DNA of 64,000 bases from Nocardioides zhouii. Its GTDB lineage: Bacteria; Actinomycetota; Actinomycetes; Propionibacteriales; Nocardioidaceae. The stretch's first letter is position 1, and every line of letters starts with the position of its first letter. The notes below the pieces were generated by a model, which was not told where the DNA came from, ran no database searches, and saw nothing but the letters and a program-made list of their open reading frames with translations. A program made the translations under genes and the position numbers. Shown piece by piece: positions 1 through 8,421 of the stretch. Location: contig NZ_SDWV01000013.1 in the NCBI RefSeq assembly GCF_004137345.1, forward strand, positions 57,426 through 121,425. The letters run 5' to 3'.

Positions 1-67
1 GACCCGCCTTGACCTCGGTGGGGTCGGGAGTCGGGTCCTCGATCAGGATCAGCAGCAGCTCGAGCAT
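1..67 (-). CDS. Small membrane protein, 5' part only
   Basis: An ATG at 67 on the minus strand opens a frame that reads MLELLLILIEDPTPDP and runs off the window edge after 22 codons. The gene lies 24 bp after the mca stop on the same strand. From memory, short hypothetical membrane proteins with an acidic-proline N-terminus often follow mca in actinobacteria, and this fragment fits that pattern. The transmembrane part would lie outside the window, so the family cannot be confirmed here. Function is unknown. Confidence 0.5.
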   Translation of the reverse strand, partial: MLELLLILIEDPTPDPTEVKAG

Positions 68-90
68 GGCTCCAGTGTCCCACCCAACCG

Positions 91-1005
91 TCAGGGAGCG
101 GGCGTCGGGATGCCGGCGAACAGGTCGTCCTCCGGCAGCGCGCTCTCCACGGTCGAGGAGACGAGCTCGTAGTCCTCGGTGGGCCAGGTCTTCACCTGGA
201 TCTCGCGCGGGATCGCGAACCAGAAGCCGTCGGGGTCGATCTGCGTCGCGTGGGCGAGCAGCGCCTGGTCACGGACCCCGAAGTACTCGCCGCACGGCAC
301 CCGCGTGGTGATGCGGTCGTCCCAGTCGGGCTCGCGCTCCCACTTCTCGAGGCGCTCGGCGTACGGCGACTCGAGCCCGTGGTCGAGCATCGCCTGGTGG
401 AGGGCGTTGGTCTTCTCCCAGCTCCAGCCGTGGTGGTAGTAGAGCTTCATCGGCTGCCAGGGCTCCCCCGCGTCGGGGAACCGCTCCGGGTCGCCCGCCG
501 CGTGGAAGGCGGCGACGGAGACCTCGTGGCAGCGGATGTGGTCGGGGTGCGGGTAGCCCCCGCGCTCGTCGTACGTCGTGACGACGTGCGGGCGGAAGTC
601 GCGGATCAGCCGCACCAGGCGCTCGGTCGCCTCCTCCAGGGGGACGAGCGCGAAGCAGCCCTCCGGCAGCGGCGGCTTGGGGTCGCCCTCGGGCCAGCCG
701 GAGTCGACGAAGCCGAGCCAGTCCTGCCGGATGCCCAGGATGTCGCGGGCGCGGTGCATCTCCTCGCGGCGGATCTCGGAGATGTTCTCCTGCACGTCGG
801 GGCGGTCCATCTTGGGGTTGAGCACCGAGCCGCGCTCACCGCCCGTACAGGTCGCGACGTGGACGTCGACGCCCTCGGCGACGTACTTCGCGGTGGACGC
901 GGCGCCCTTGCTCGACTCGTCGTCGGGGTGGGCGTGGACGTGCATGAGTCGGAGGCCGGTGCGGAGCGTGCCTGCTCCGGGCCGGTCTGCGGGGGGTCGG
1001 GCCAT
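91..1005 (-). CDS. mca: Mycothiol S-conjugate amidase Mca
   Basis: Mca is a cytoplasmic zinc amidase. It cleaves mycothiol S-conjugates into glucosaminyl-inositol and a mercapturic acid that is exported, and so detoxifies electrophiles and antibiotics in mycothiol-producing actinobacteria. The protein has 304 residues, the usual length. It shows the LmbE-type zinc motif AHPDDE at residues 25-30, a CTGGERGS segment, and a second metal region HPDHIRCH near residue 150. The ATG at 1005 has no Shine-Dalgarno, but a TAGACT hexamer sits six bases upstream, so the mRNA may be leaderless. An ATG at codon 21 is an alternative start. MshB is the close paralogue. The ERGSV and [12 protein letters not shown] segments favour Mca. 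Confidence 0.9.
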   Translation of the reverse strand: MARPPADRPGAGTLRTGLRLMHVHAHPDDESSKGAASTAKYVAEGVDVHVATCTGGERGSVLNPKMDRPDVQENISEIRREEMHRARDILGIRQDWLGFVDSGWPEGDPKPPLPEGCFALVPLEEATERLVRLIRDFRPHVVTTYDERGGYPHPDHIRCHEVSVAAFHAAGDPERFPDAGEPWQPMKLYYHHGWSWEKTNALHQAMLDHGLESPYAERLEKWEREPDWDDRITTRVPCGEYFGVRDQALLAHATQIDPDGFWFAIPREIQVKTWPTEDYELVSSTVESALPEDDLFAGIPTPAP

Positions 1006-1011
1006 GGCCTG

Positions 1012-1017
1012 AGTCTA
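1012..1017 (-). promoter_or_regulatory. Putative -10 element of mca
   Basis: TAGACT on the minus strand ends six bases before the mca ATG. This spacing predicts transcription starting at or within a base or two of the start codon. No clear -35 hexamer is visible. Confidence 0.4.
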
Positions 1018-1029
1018 GGAGCAGCCGCT

Positions 1030-1035
1030 TACCCT
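1030..1035 (+). promoter_or_regulatory. Putative -10 element of the DUF4307 gene
   Basis: TACCCT ends seven bases before the GTG at 1043, and there is no Shine-Dalgarno. Together with the mca hexamer at 1012-1017 it makes a compact divergent promoter of under 40 bp. Confidence 0.4.
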
Positions 1036-1042
1036 TCTGACC

Positions 1043-1435
1043 GTGACCACCGACCTCACCGACCGCTACGGCGCCCCCTCGCGCTGGGGCCGGCCCGCGA
1101 CCGTCACGCTGGCCGTCGTCCTCGCCGTGGTCGGCCTGGGCTGGCTCGGCTGGACGGTGTGGTTCCACACCACGCCCGCCGTCACCTCCGACCTCGTGTC
1201 CTTCGAGGTGACGAGCGACCACGAGATGCAGGCGCGGCTCGACGTACGCCTCGGGGACGACGACGTGGAGGCGTCGTGTCGCCTGCGGGCGTTCGCCGAG
1301 GACCACACCCCCGTCGGCGAGAAGGTGTTCACCCCGGTCGGCGGCACCAACGAGGTGGTGATCCGCACCGAGCGGCGGGCCACGACGGTCGAGAAGCTGG
1401 GATGCACCGCCGACGGCCAGCCGCGCCCTCGCTGA
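1043..1435 (+). CDS. DUF4307 membrane protein
   Basis: This 130-residue protein has a short cytoplasmic N-terminus, one hydrophobic helix at about residues 18-41 (VTLAVVLAVVGLGWLGW) and an extracytoplasmic domain with two cysteines. The pattern matches the actinobacterial DUF4307 family, which is commonly found beside mca and greA. No catalytic motif is visible. It is divergent from mca and starts with GTG close behind a -10-like hexamer. The neighbourhood hints at a link to thiol or envelope stress, but that is only contextual. Confidence 0.75.
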   Translation: MTTDLTDRYGAPSRWGRPATVTLAVVLAVVGLGWLGWTVWFHTTPAVTSDLVSFEVTSDHEMQARLDVRLGDDDVEASCRLRAFAEDHTPVGEKVFTPVGGTNEVVIRTERRATTVEKLGCTADGQPRPR

Positions 1436-1479
1436 CCCCGGTCCGGGGCGCACGAACTGCGCTTTCGGTCCCGGCTTGC

Positions 1480-1640
1480 TAATCTAGACGTTCTGCCCGT
1501 CCGGGTGCACTGGTCCACGTCTGAGACCGCGCCGACGCCGACCGGACGGAACACACGATTCATCGACCCGATGCGGGTGCGCTGGGGCACATCCCGAGCA
1601 CCCGAGGCATCCAGCACCACAGCGAAGCAGGAGCGACGAC
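1480..1640 (+). promoter_or_regulatory. greA promoter and long structured leader
   Basis: A TAATCT hexamer at 1480-1485 is the best -10 candidate. It would leave a leader of about 150 nt before greA. The leader can form a hairpin at 1490-1552: CCGTCCGG at 1498-1505 pairs with CCGGACGG at 1542-1549, extended by GTT/AAC across a small bulge. GCAGGAGCGACGAC before the ATG supplies the ribosome binding site. Confidence 0.4.
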
Positions 1641-2132
1641 ATGACCGACCAGGGCACCATCTGGCTGACCCAGGAGGCCTACGACAAGCTGCAGGCCGAG
1701 CTCGACGACCTCCGGGGCCCCAGGCGTCAGGAGATCATCGAGAAGATCGCCGCGGCTCGTGACGAGGGCGACCTTAAGGAGAACAGCGGCTACCACGCGG
1801 CCAAGGACGACCAGGGCAAGCAGGAGGCCCGCGTCCGCCAGCTCGAGGACATGCTGCGCCGCGCCGAGGTGGGCGAGACGCCCGCCAACGACGGCGTCGT
1901 CGAGCCCGGCATGGTCGTCACGGTCGACTTCGGCGGCGGCGACACCGAGAAGTTCCTCCTCGGCGCCCGCGAGAACCTCATGGACGGCGACGACCTCGAC
2001 GTCTACTCCCCCCAGTCCGCGATGGGCGCCGCCATCAACGGCAACTCGAAGGGCGACAAGGTGTCGTACACCGCGCCCAACGGCAAGGAGCTCACCGTCA
2101 CGATCGTCGACGCGGAGCCCTACCGGGCCTGA
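1641..2132 (+). CDS. greA: Transcription elongation factor GreA
   Basis: GreA enters the RNA polymerase secondary channel and stimulates cleavage of backtracked transcripts. The 163-residue protein has the N-terminal coiled coil (about residues 10-75) with the acidic tip ARDEGDLKENSGYHAAK near residues 39-55, followed by the FKBP-like C-terminal domain ending near VTYTAPNGKELTVTIVD-type residues. Length and domain order are standard for actinobacterial GreA. A good Shine-Dalgarno (AGGAG) lies 7-8 bases before the ATG. The gene faces ilvA across a spacer filled by two large hairpins. Confidence 0.95.
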   Translation: MTDQGTIWLTQEAYDKLQAELDDLRGPRRQEIIEKIAAARDEGDLKENSGYHAAKDDQGKQEARVRQLEDMLRRAEVGETPANDGVVEPGMVVTVDFGGGDTEKFLLGARENLMDGDDLDVYSPQSAMGAAINGNSKGDKVSYTAPNGKELTVTIVDAEPYRA

Positions 2133-2157
2133 GCCCCGTCACGACTGATCACCGTCT

Positions 2158-2211
2158 GGGCGGTGGTCCAGCCACCTTCCGACACCACGGAACGTGGCTG
2201 GACCACCGCCC
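2158..2211. repeat. Dispersed palindromic repeat, unit A1
   Basis: The arms 2158-2180 and 2189-2211 pair over 22 of 23 positions around an 8-nt loop. The core is GGTGGTCCAGCCAC. It lies between the convergent genes greA and ilvA, so it may act as a bidirectional terminator. The same element recurs at 2242-2293 and at 46403-46538. Confidence 0.85.
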
Positions 2212-2241
2212 TTCGGCGTGTCGAGCCGCGTGTCACGGCCA

Positions 2242-2293
2242 AGCGGTGGTCGAGCCACATTTCCCGACGCGCGCATGTGGGTGGACCACCGCT
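2242..2293. repeat. Dispersed palindromic repeat, unit A2
   Basis: The arms 2242-2260 and 2275-2293 pair over 17 of 19 positions. The core is GCGGTGGTCGAGCCACAT, closely related to unit A1. It sits 23 bp beyond the ilvA stop codon. Confidence 0.8.
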
Positions 2294-2315
2294 CCAGACG
2301 GGGCGTACGCCGCGC

Positions 2316-3524
2316 TCAGTCGGCGACGCGGTAGCCCCGCTCGCGGAGCCGCTCCATCAGGTGCTCGGCGTGCGCCTCGCCGCGGGTCTCGAGCTGGATG
2401 CGCACCTCGACCTCGTTGAGGGTGAGCGAGGGCGAGATCCGTTCGTGGGCGACCTCGAGCACGTTGGCGCCCTCGGCGCTGATCTCGACGAGCAACGACG
2501 AGAGCCCGCCGGGGAGGTCGGGGATGCAGACCCGGAGGTAGAGGTAGCGCCCGGCGGCGGCGAGGCCGTGCCGGATCACCTTGCTCAGCAGGAGCGGGTC
2601 GATGTTGCCGCCGGAGAGCACGGCCACGGCCGGGGTCTCGAAGATGCCCGGGTTGTCGATCATCGCGGCGACGGCGGCCGCGCCGGCGGGCTCGACGACC
2701 TGCTTGGCCCGCTCGACCAGCGCCAGGAGGGCACGCGAGAGCGACTCTTCGGAGACGGTGATGATCTCGTCGACGTGGTCGCGCACCGCGGCAAAGGTGA
2801 TGTCGCCCGGTCGGCCGACCGCGATGCCGTCGGCCATCGTGCTCATCGACGCCAGCGGCACCGGCTTCCCGGCCGCGAGCGATCCGGGGTAGGCGGCGGC
2901 GCCCTCGGCCTGCACGCCCACGACTCGTACGTCGGGTCGCAGCGCCTTGATCGCGATCGCCACACCGGCCAGCAGCCCGCCACCGCCGGTGGGCACCAGC
3001 ACGGTGCGTACGTCGGGTGACTGCTCGAGCACCTCGAGGCCGAGCGTGCCCTGGCCGGCGACGATGTCGACGTGGTCGAACGGGTGGATCAGGACCGCGC
3101 CGGTCTCCTCGGCGAAGGCGCGGGCCGCGACGAGCGAGTCCTCGAGGTAGCGACCGTGGAAGACCACGTCGGCGCCGTAGCCCCGCGTCGCCTTCTCCTT
3201 GGGGATCGGTGCCCCCTCCGGCATGAAGACGGTCGAGTGGATGCCCAGCGTGCTGGCGGCGAGCGCCACGCCCTGCGCGTGGTTGCCGGCCGAGGCGGCC
3301 ACGACACCGTGGGCGCGCTCCTCGGCGGAGAGCCGGGAGATCCGGACGTACGCACCGCGGGCCTTGAACGACCCGGTGCGCTGGAGGTTCTCGCACTTCA
3401 GCGACACAGGGCCGCCGACGAGCGCGGAGAGCCAGCGCGACTCCTCCATCGGCGTGGTCACCGTGAGGCCGTCCAGCAGCTCACGGGCGGCCACGATGTC
3501 GGCCAGGGTCACCTGCTCGGTCAT
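2316..3524 (-). CDS. ilvA: Threonine ammonia-lyase
   Basis: This enzyme deaminates threonine to 2-oxobutyrate with PLP, the first committed step to isoleucine and also a source of propionyl-CoA. The 402-residue protein is the short form. The PLP lysine is K54 in GSFKARGAY, the phosphate-binding loop is TGGGGLLAG near residue 180, and a single ACT domain occupies about residues 327-402, where feedback regulation would act. The open frame continues far upstream, but the ATG at 3524 gives the correct N-terminus and overlaps the permease stop in an ATGA junction. It is the last gene of a four-gene operon. Confidence 0.93.
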   Translation of the reverse strand: MTEQVTLADIVAARELLDGLTVTTPMEESRWLSALVGGPVSLKCENLQRTGSFKARGAYVRISRLSAEERAHGVVAASAGNHAQGVALAASTLGIHSTVFMPEGAPIPKEKATRGYGADVVFHGRYLEDSLVAARAFAEETGAVLIHPFDHVDIVAGQGTLGLEVLEQSPDVRTVLVPTGGGGLLAGVAIAIKALRPDVRVVGVQAEGAAAYPGSLAAGKPVPLASMSTMADGIAVGRPGDITFAAVRDHVDEIITVSEESLSRALLALVERAKQVVEPAGAAAVAAMIDNPGIFETPAVAVLSGGNIDPLLLSKVIRHGLAAAGRYLYLRVCIPDLPGGLSSLLVEISAEGANVLEVAHERISPSLTLNEVEVRIQLETRGEAHAEHLMERLRERGYRVAD

Positions 3525-4912
3525 GACCGCTCCTTCTCGTGCTCGGTGTCGTGCTCGTCCGGGGCATCCGGGCCGGCCAGCGGGCCGTCGTCCTCGGGCG
3601 TGCTGGAGGGTGGCGACCCGTCGGGCGCCAGGTCCTCGTCCAGCGCGTTGTCGGGCTCGTCCTCGCCGATGTCGGTGTACGTGGCCAGGTGCTGCGCGAC
3701 CGCGTTGCCGGCCGCCGCCAGGGGTACGGCGATGAGCGCGCCCGCGACGCCCGCCACGAGCACGCCGCAGCCGATCGCGACGATCACGCCGAGCGGGTGG
3801 AGGGACACGAAGCGGCCCATCAGGAACGGCTGCAGCACGTGACCCTCGAACTGCTGGACGACGATGACGCCGGCGAGCGTCAGCAACGCCGTCACCGGCC
3901 CCTGGTCGACGAGGGCGACCAGGATCGCGACCATTCCGGCGATGGTGGCACCGATCATGGGCACGAAGGCGCCGAGGAACACGAGGACGCCGATCGCGAC
4001 GACGAAGGGCACGCCGAGGAACCAGGCGACGAGCATGATCCCGATCGCGTCGGCCAGGGCCACCAGCACGGTGGCCCGGACGAACTGGGTGAGCGAGACC
4101 CAGGCGACCCGGCCCGACGCGTCGACCCGCTCGCGCGCGGCACGGGGGGCGATCCGGACGAGCCACGCCCAGATCCGGTCGCCGTCGGCCATGAAGAAGT
4201 AGGTGGAGAAGAGGACGATGAAGAACCCGGCGACCACGTGGCCGACCGCGGTGCCGACCTCGGTCAGCCGGGTGACGATGCCGTTGGCCCCGGTGCTGTC
4301 GGTCACCGCGCTCTGGACGCCCTCGATGTAGGCGTCGAGCTGGGAGTCCGAGACGTGGAAGGGTCCGGTGCGCAGCCACTCGCGCACCTGGTCGAGGCCC
4401 GCCACCACGGAGTCGGCGAGGTCGCTCGCGCCCTGGGCGACCTGCTGGCCGACAAAGGTGAGCAGCAGCGCCACGGTGCCGATGCCCAGCACCATCACGA
4501 TGCCGGCGGCGGGACCGCGCGGCATCCCGATCCGGCGCAGCAGGTTGACCAACGGCACGGCGAGCGCCGCGATCAGCAGCGAGATGGCGAGCGGCAGCGT
4601 GATCACGGCGAAGAAGCGCAACGTCCACAGCAGGCCGAGCATCGCGACGACGATGACGATCAGGCGCCACGACCACGCTGCGGCGAGGTCGAGGCCCCAC
4701 GGCACCTGCGCCCGGCTGAAGTTCGACGGCCCGGTCGTGAAGGCCGGCTCGACCCGACGCTCGGCACGCATCTGCGACCACTGGCCGACGATGCGCTCGG
4801 TGAGCCGGTCCTCGTCGCGCGCGAGGGCCGCGAAGATGCGCCGCGGCCCCGACTCGTCGGTGTCGTCCTCGTCGGGCTGGTCGGGCGGGTACTGCTCGCT
4901 CACGTCGGTCAC
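3521..4912 (-). CDS. AI-2E transporter family permease
   Basis: This membrane protein of about 463 residues is of the AI-2E/PerM family (PF01594). It has a hydrophilic N-terminus of about 80 residues, seven to eight hydrophobic helices, the family segments DGDRIWAW and FLGAFVPMIGATIAG, and a very acidic C-terminal tail of about 50 residues. Members move various small molecules or ions, and the substrate here cannot be read from sequence. The chosen start is the GTG at 4912, one base after the upstream stop, with GAAGGTGGG upstream. The GTG at 4903 is an alternative. It is coupled to ilvA by a 4-bp overlap. Confidence 0.85.
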   Translation of the reverse strand: MTDVSEQYPPDQPDEDDTDESGPRRIFAALARDEDRLTERIVGQWSQMRAERRVEPAFTTGPSNFSRAQVPWGLDLAAAWSWRLIVIVVAMLGLLWTLRFFAVITLPLAISLLIAALAVPLVNLLRRIGMPRGPAAGIVMVLGIGTVALLLTFVGQQVAQGASDLADSVVAGLDQVREWLRTGPFHVSDSQLDAYIEGVQSAVTDSTGANGIVTRLTEVGTAVGHVVAGFFIVLFSTYFFMADGDRIWAWLVRIAPRAARERVDASGRVAWVSLTQFVRATVLVALADAIGIMLVAWFLGVPFVVAIGVLVFLGAFVPMIGATIAGMVAILVALVDQGPVTALLTLAGVIVVQQFEGHVLQPFLMGRFVSLHPLGVIVAIGCGVLVAGVAGALIAVPLAAAGNAVAQHLATYTDIGEDEPDNALDEDLAPDGSPPSSTPEDDGPLAGPDAPDEHDTEHEKERS

Positions 4913-4913
4913 G

Positions 4914-6314
4914 CTACTCAGTACCCACCTTCTGCAGGCGCGCGACCAGCCGGTGCGCCGCGAGCGGGTGCTCCTCGGCCAGGAGCCCGGCCGCGGCCAG
5001 GACGTAGTCGCGGTCCACGACCACCACCGGGTCGCGCGGCAGCTGCCACCCGCCCTCGAAGGCGTCGCCGGTCGACGGCAGCAGCACACGGCGTACGGCG
5101 TCGGGGCCGCCGTGGCGCAGCACGCCACCCGAGCCCACGAGCAGGTCGACCTCCCGGAGGTCCTTGCCGCTGCGCTCGACGACGCGACCCTCGGGGCTGA
5201 CCACCACCTTGCTGCGGCCGGCGTGCCGCTCCAGCGCGATCCGTACGGCGGCGGCGGCGATGTCGAGGTCGGCCTCCCGCTCGGCATCGCTGTCGGGCAG
5301 GAAGTCCGGATGCTCGCGGCGGCGTACGGCGCCCGCGGCCAGGTCGTCGCGACCGGCCGCCTCCACCGTCGAGACCGCCGACCACCGCATGCCGAGGTCG
5401 CCCTCGACGGTCCGCGTCACCGGGGTGGTGGCGACCACCTCGCGGGCCAGGCCGCTGTCCTCGGGGTCGAGCTCGACGACGGAGTGCACGTCGGTGGTCG
5501 CACCACCCACGTCCACCACGACGACATCGCCGGCACCGGGGTGCTGGTCGTCGAGGCCGCGGGCCAGCAGCTCGACGCCGGTCAGCACCACGTCGGGCGT
5601 CGCGCCGCGTACGAGGTCGGTGAAGCCGCGGCCGTGGGCGTCGACGCGGCTGCTGAGGTGCTTGCCGCCGATCACGTGCGACAGGAACATCTCGCGGATC
5701 GCCGCCCGCGCGCTGCCGGGCGCGAGCACGCCGATGCGCGGCACGACGTTGTCGGCCACGACGTGCGGGGTGCCGGCGCGCGTCAGGGCCGCGGCGACCT
5801 CGGGCCGGGCGTCGGTGTTGCAGGCGACGACCACCGGCCGGTCCCACTGCAGCGCCGCCAGCGCCTCAGCGGCAGTGACGGCCGCCTCGGCGTTGCCGCC
5901 GTCGGTGCCACCGGTCAGCAGCACGATGTCGGCCTCGGCCTCGCGCAGGGCCTCGCCGTCGAGGCCGCCGTCCGACATCGGGAGCACGGCCACGACCTTG
6001 CCGCCGCTCGACAGCGCGACCCGGCGGCCGGCCTCCGCGGTGACGAGCTCCTCGTTGCCGACGACGGCGATCCGCAGGCCGCCGCCGGCGCTGGAGCAGG
6101 CGAGCACGTCGGCGTCCCTGGCGGCCGGGTCCTGCTCGGCCAGCGCGGTCAGGCAGGCGTCGTACCCGTCGAGGACGTCGCCCTCACCGTCCGGCCCGGG
6201 CAGCGTCGTCGCATGGCTGGCCGTGGCGAGGAGGTCGCCGGAGTCGAGGTCGACCAGCGCCGCCTTGGTGAAGGTGGAGCCGAAGTCGACGCAGACGACC
6301 GACCTCGTGCTCAC
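4914..6314 (-). CDS. MutL-family ASKHA protein (mutase reactivase type)
   Basis: This is a 466-residue protein of the glutamate mutase MutL family (PF13941), not the mismatch-repair MutL. It has an actin-like fold with the phosphate loop DFGSTFTKAAL at residues 10-20 and a second loop VVDVGGATTDVHSV near residue 220. The family lies beside B12-dependent aminomutases and is thought to load or reactivate the cofactor. No mutase subunit is present here. Its start overlaps the metB stop by ATGA, and the permease follows after one base. Context links it to 2-oxobutyrate-forming enzymes (MetB, IlvA). The actual partner is unknown. Confidence 0.8.
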   Translation of the reverse strand: MSTRSVVCVDFGSTFTKAALVDLDSGDLLATASHATTLPGPDGEGDVLDGYDACLTALAEQDPAARDADVLACSSAGGGLRIAVVGNEELVTAEAGRRVALSSGGKVVAVLPMSDGGLDGEALREAEADIVLLTGGTDGGNAEAAVTAAEALAALQWDRPVVVACNTDARPEVAAALTRAGTPHVVADNVVPRIGVLAPGSARAAIREMFLSHVIGGKHLSSRVDAHGRGFTDLVRGATPDVVLTGVELLARGLDDQHPGAGDVVVVDVGGATTDVHSVVELDPEDSGLAREVVATTPVTRTVEGDLGMRWSAVSTVEAAGRDDLAAGAVRRREHPDFLPDSDAEREADLDIAAAAVRIALERHAGRSKVVVSPEGRVVERSGKDLREVDLLVGSGGVLRHGGPDAVRRVLLPSTGDAFEGGWQLPRDPVVVVDRDYVLAAAGLLAEEHPLAAHRLVARLQKVGTE

Positions 6315-7471
6315 CCCAGGGCTCGGTCGAGGTCCGCGACCAGGTCCTCGACTGTCTCGATGCCGACGCTGAGCCGGATCAGGTCGTCCGGGACCTCGAG
6401 GTCGGTGCCGGCGACGCTGGCGTGGGTCATCTTCCCGGGGTGCTCGATGAGCGACTCGACGCCGCCGAGCGACTCGCCCAGGGTGAAGACGTCCGCGCGC
6501 TCGCAGACCGCGAGCGCCTGCTCGAGTCCGCCGGCGACGCGGAACGAGATCATCCCGCCGAACCGCTTCATCTGGCGCGCGGCGACCTCGTGGCCGGGGT
6601 GCGCGGCGAGACCGGGGTAGATCACCTCGGCGACCCGCGGGTCGCCGTCGAGGAACTCCACGATCTTCTCCGCGTTGTCGCAGTGGCGGTCCATGCGTAC
6701 GCCGAGGGTCTTGAGGCCGCGGTGCGTGAGGAAGGCGTCGAACGGTCCGGCCACGGCGCCCATCGCGTTCTGGTGGAAGCCGATCTTCTCGGCCAGGTCG
6801 AGGTCGCGCACGACCACTGCGCCGCCGACCACGTCGCTGTGCCCGCCGACGTACTTGGTGGTCGAGTGCACGACCACGTCGGCGCCGAGGGTGAGCGGCT
6901 GCTGCAGGTAGGGCGAGGCGAAGGTGTTGTCGACGACCAGCAGGGCACCGGCGTCGTGGGCGACGGTGGCGAGCGCCTCGATGTCGCCGATGGTGAGCAT
7001 CGGGTTCGTGGGCGTCTCGACCCAGACCAGCTTCGTACGACCGGGCTCGATCGCCGCGGCCACCGCGTCGGTGTCCGCGACGGGAGCGGGGGTGTAGGCC
7101 GTGCCCCAGAGCTTGGCGACCTTGTCGAAGAGGCGGAACGTGCCGCCGTACGCGTCGTCGGGGATGACGACGTGGTCACCGGGGGCGGTCAGCGCGCGGA
7201 TGATGGCGTCCTCGGCGGCCAGGCCGGAGGCGAACGCGAAGCCCTTCTCGCCGTCCTCGACGGCCGCGAGCGCGCCCTCGAGGGCCGTACGCGTGGGGTT
7301 GGCGGAGCGGCTGTACTCGTACCCGCCGCGCAGGCCGCCGACGCCGTCCTGCTTGTAGGTGCTGCTCGCGTAGATGGGCGGGTTGACCGCCCCTGTCATC
7401 GCGTCGGGCTCGTAGCCGGCGTGGATCGCACGCGTCTCGAAACCGACCTTGTTGGCACGTTCCTGGGTCAC
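6311..7471 (-). CDS. metB: Cystathionine gamma-synthase
   Basis: This is a PLP enzyme of the Cys/Met metabolism family, with 386 residues. It makes cystathionine from an O-acyl-homoserine and cysteine, or in reverse orientations releases 2-oxobutyrate. The active lysine is K206 in VVHSTTKYVGGH. YEYSRSANPTR and the DNTFASPYLQ region are typical of the family. The GTG at 7471 gives the expected N-terminus VTQERANKVGFETRAIHAG. An ATG at 7540 would add an unlikely 23-residue extension. The family also includes cystathionine gamma-lyase and O-acetylhomoserine sulfhydrylase, which sequence alone does not exclude. It is the first gene of the operon ending in ilvA. Confidence 0.88.
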   Translation of the reverse strand: MTQERANKVGFETRAIHAGYEPDAMTGAVNPPIYASSTYKQDGVGGLRGGYEYSRSANPTRTALEGALAAVEDGEKGFAFASGLAAEDAIIRALTAPGDHVVIPDDAYGGTFRLFDKVAKLWGTAYTPAPVADTDAVAAAIEPGRTKLVWVETPTNPMLTIGDIEALATVAHDAGALLVVDNTFASPYLQQPLTLGADVVVHSTTKYVGGHSDVVGGAVVVRDLDLAEKIGFHQNAMGAVAGPFDAFLTHRGLKTLGVRMDRHCDNAEKIVEFLDGDPRVAEVIYPGLAAHPGHEVAARQMKRFGGMISFRVAGGLEQALAVCERADVFTLGESLGGVESLIEHPGKMTHASVAGTDLEVPDDLIRLSVGIETVEDLVADLDRALG

Positions 7472-7522
7472 GTGGCGAGCGTAGACCCAGCCCTCCGCGC
7501 ACCCCACGGCAGAGGACAGCGG

Positions 7523-7554
7523 AACGGCCGCCACACCCACGCGTGGCGGCCGTT
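7523..7554 (-). terminator. Hairpin terminator after the secreted-protein gene
   Basis: AACGGCCGCCAC (7523-7534) pairs perfectly with 7543-7554 around an 8-nt loop. It begins 32 bp beyond the stop of the 7586-8332 gene. A T-rich run flanks the other side (CTTGTT), so termination could also work on the plus strand. Confidence 0.65.
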
Positions 7555-7585
7555 CTTGTTCGGTGTCCGTGCTGAGCGGATCCGT

Positions 7586-8332
7586 TCAGCTGGGGGCAAA
7601 GATCGCGATCATCGAGCTGTCCCGCAGGTCGGCGGTCGCAGAGAACTGCTCGCAGACCAGATTGACAGTGAGCAGCACGCCCTTTGTGGCCGCGAACCCC
7701 CGGGTGCCGGCGATGACCTCCGTGGCTCCGGGGTCGGCGATGACGGCGTACTGCAGGAAGTTGAAGTCGATGCCCGTTCCGGTCGTGAGGTTGCAGCGCG
7801 AGGTCGCCGAACCAGCCGACGTGTTGATGACGTAGGCGTTGTTGGACACCAGAACCGTGCCGTTGGACGGCGGCATGATGCTGACGGACCTGACGACCTG
7901 AGGAACTCCCAGAGCAACGCTCTGGTCGCCTCCGGCGGAGGCCGCGACCGAGTTCACGAGCGGTGCAAACTTCGCGTCGATCTCGGCCTTGCTGTACGAC
8001 GACCCCGCGGCGGCGTACTTGGCGTCGGTCTCTGCCTTCTTGTAGTAGCCGCTGAGCTTGGCGTCGGTCGCGGCGTTGGACGCAGCTTGCGACGCAGCGT
8101 CCCCGGCGGCCGACTCGGCCTTCGTCGCGTACTTCGTGTCGGACTGCGCCTTGGTGTAGTAGCGCTTGTCGGCGAGCGGCTTGAGGTTCTTCTTCCAGAT
8201 CTTCTTCCAGTTGGTGGCCACGGCGCTGCTGACCTCCGCACCGGCGGGCGTGACGGCCATCAGGCCTCCACCGACCAGGACCCCGAGGAGGACGGCAACG
8301 AGCAGCTGCCGCACGGATCGACGTGAAGACAT
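7586..8332 (-). CDS. Secreted protein with YYTKAQSD-type coiled repeats
   Basis: This 248-residue protein has a Sec signal peptide (MSSRRSVRQLLVAVLLGVLVGGGLMAV, cleavage near APAGA-like residues 29-32). A stretch of degenerate heptad-like repeats follows at about residues 45-115 (YYTKAQSDTKYA, YYKKAETDAKYA, YSKAEIDAKFA). This pattern is also seen in phage tail fibres and surface adhesins and suggests a trimeric or coiled stalk. The C-terminal half is a beta-rich globular region with two cysteines. Similar proteins seem common in Nocardioides, but no function is known to me. It is probably secreted or cell-surface. It is monocistronic, with its own terminator. Confidence 0.7.
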   Translation of the reverse strand: MSSRRSVRQLLVAVLLGVLVGGGLMAVTPAGAEVSSAVATNWKKIWKKNLKPLADKRYYTKAQSDTKYATKAESAAGDAASQAASNAATDAKLSGYYKKAETDAKYAAAGSSYSKAEIDAKFAPLVNSVAASAGGDQSVALGVPQVVRSVSIMPPSNGTVLVSNNAYVINTSAGSATSRCNLTTGTGIDFNFLQYAVIADPGATEVIAGTRGFAATKGVLLTVNLVCEQFSATADLRDSSMIAIFAPS

Positions 8333-8421
8333 GAGGTAGTTCCTTTCGAGCGAGGTTGTTGGTGTCCCTCACGGTCCTCCCGACCCGCCGCGAGCACATC
8401 GGTGGCAGCACGACGTCTAGA

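Noticed and set aside
250..1482. 410-codon plus-strand frame over mca
   Set aside because: Antisense to mca, with no domain. The DUF4307 gene uses a different frame in its last third.
2158..2293. CRISPR-like repeat pair
   Set aside because: The units are inverted hairpins without uniform spacers, and only two occur. No cas genes are present.
3539..6620. Plus-strand frames of 553 and 750 codons opposite the permease and MutL-type genes
   Set aside because: Composition typical of GC-rich shadows. The minus strand carries four coupled genes with good motifs.
6422..8326. 634-codon plus-strand frame across metB and the secreted protein
   Set aside because: Repetitive Gly/Arg/Asp composition, no recognised domain, and antisense to two genes with clear evidence.
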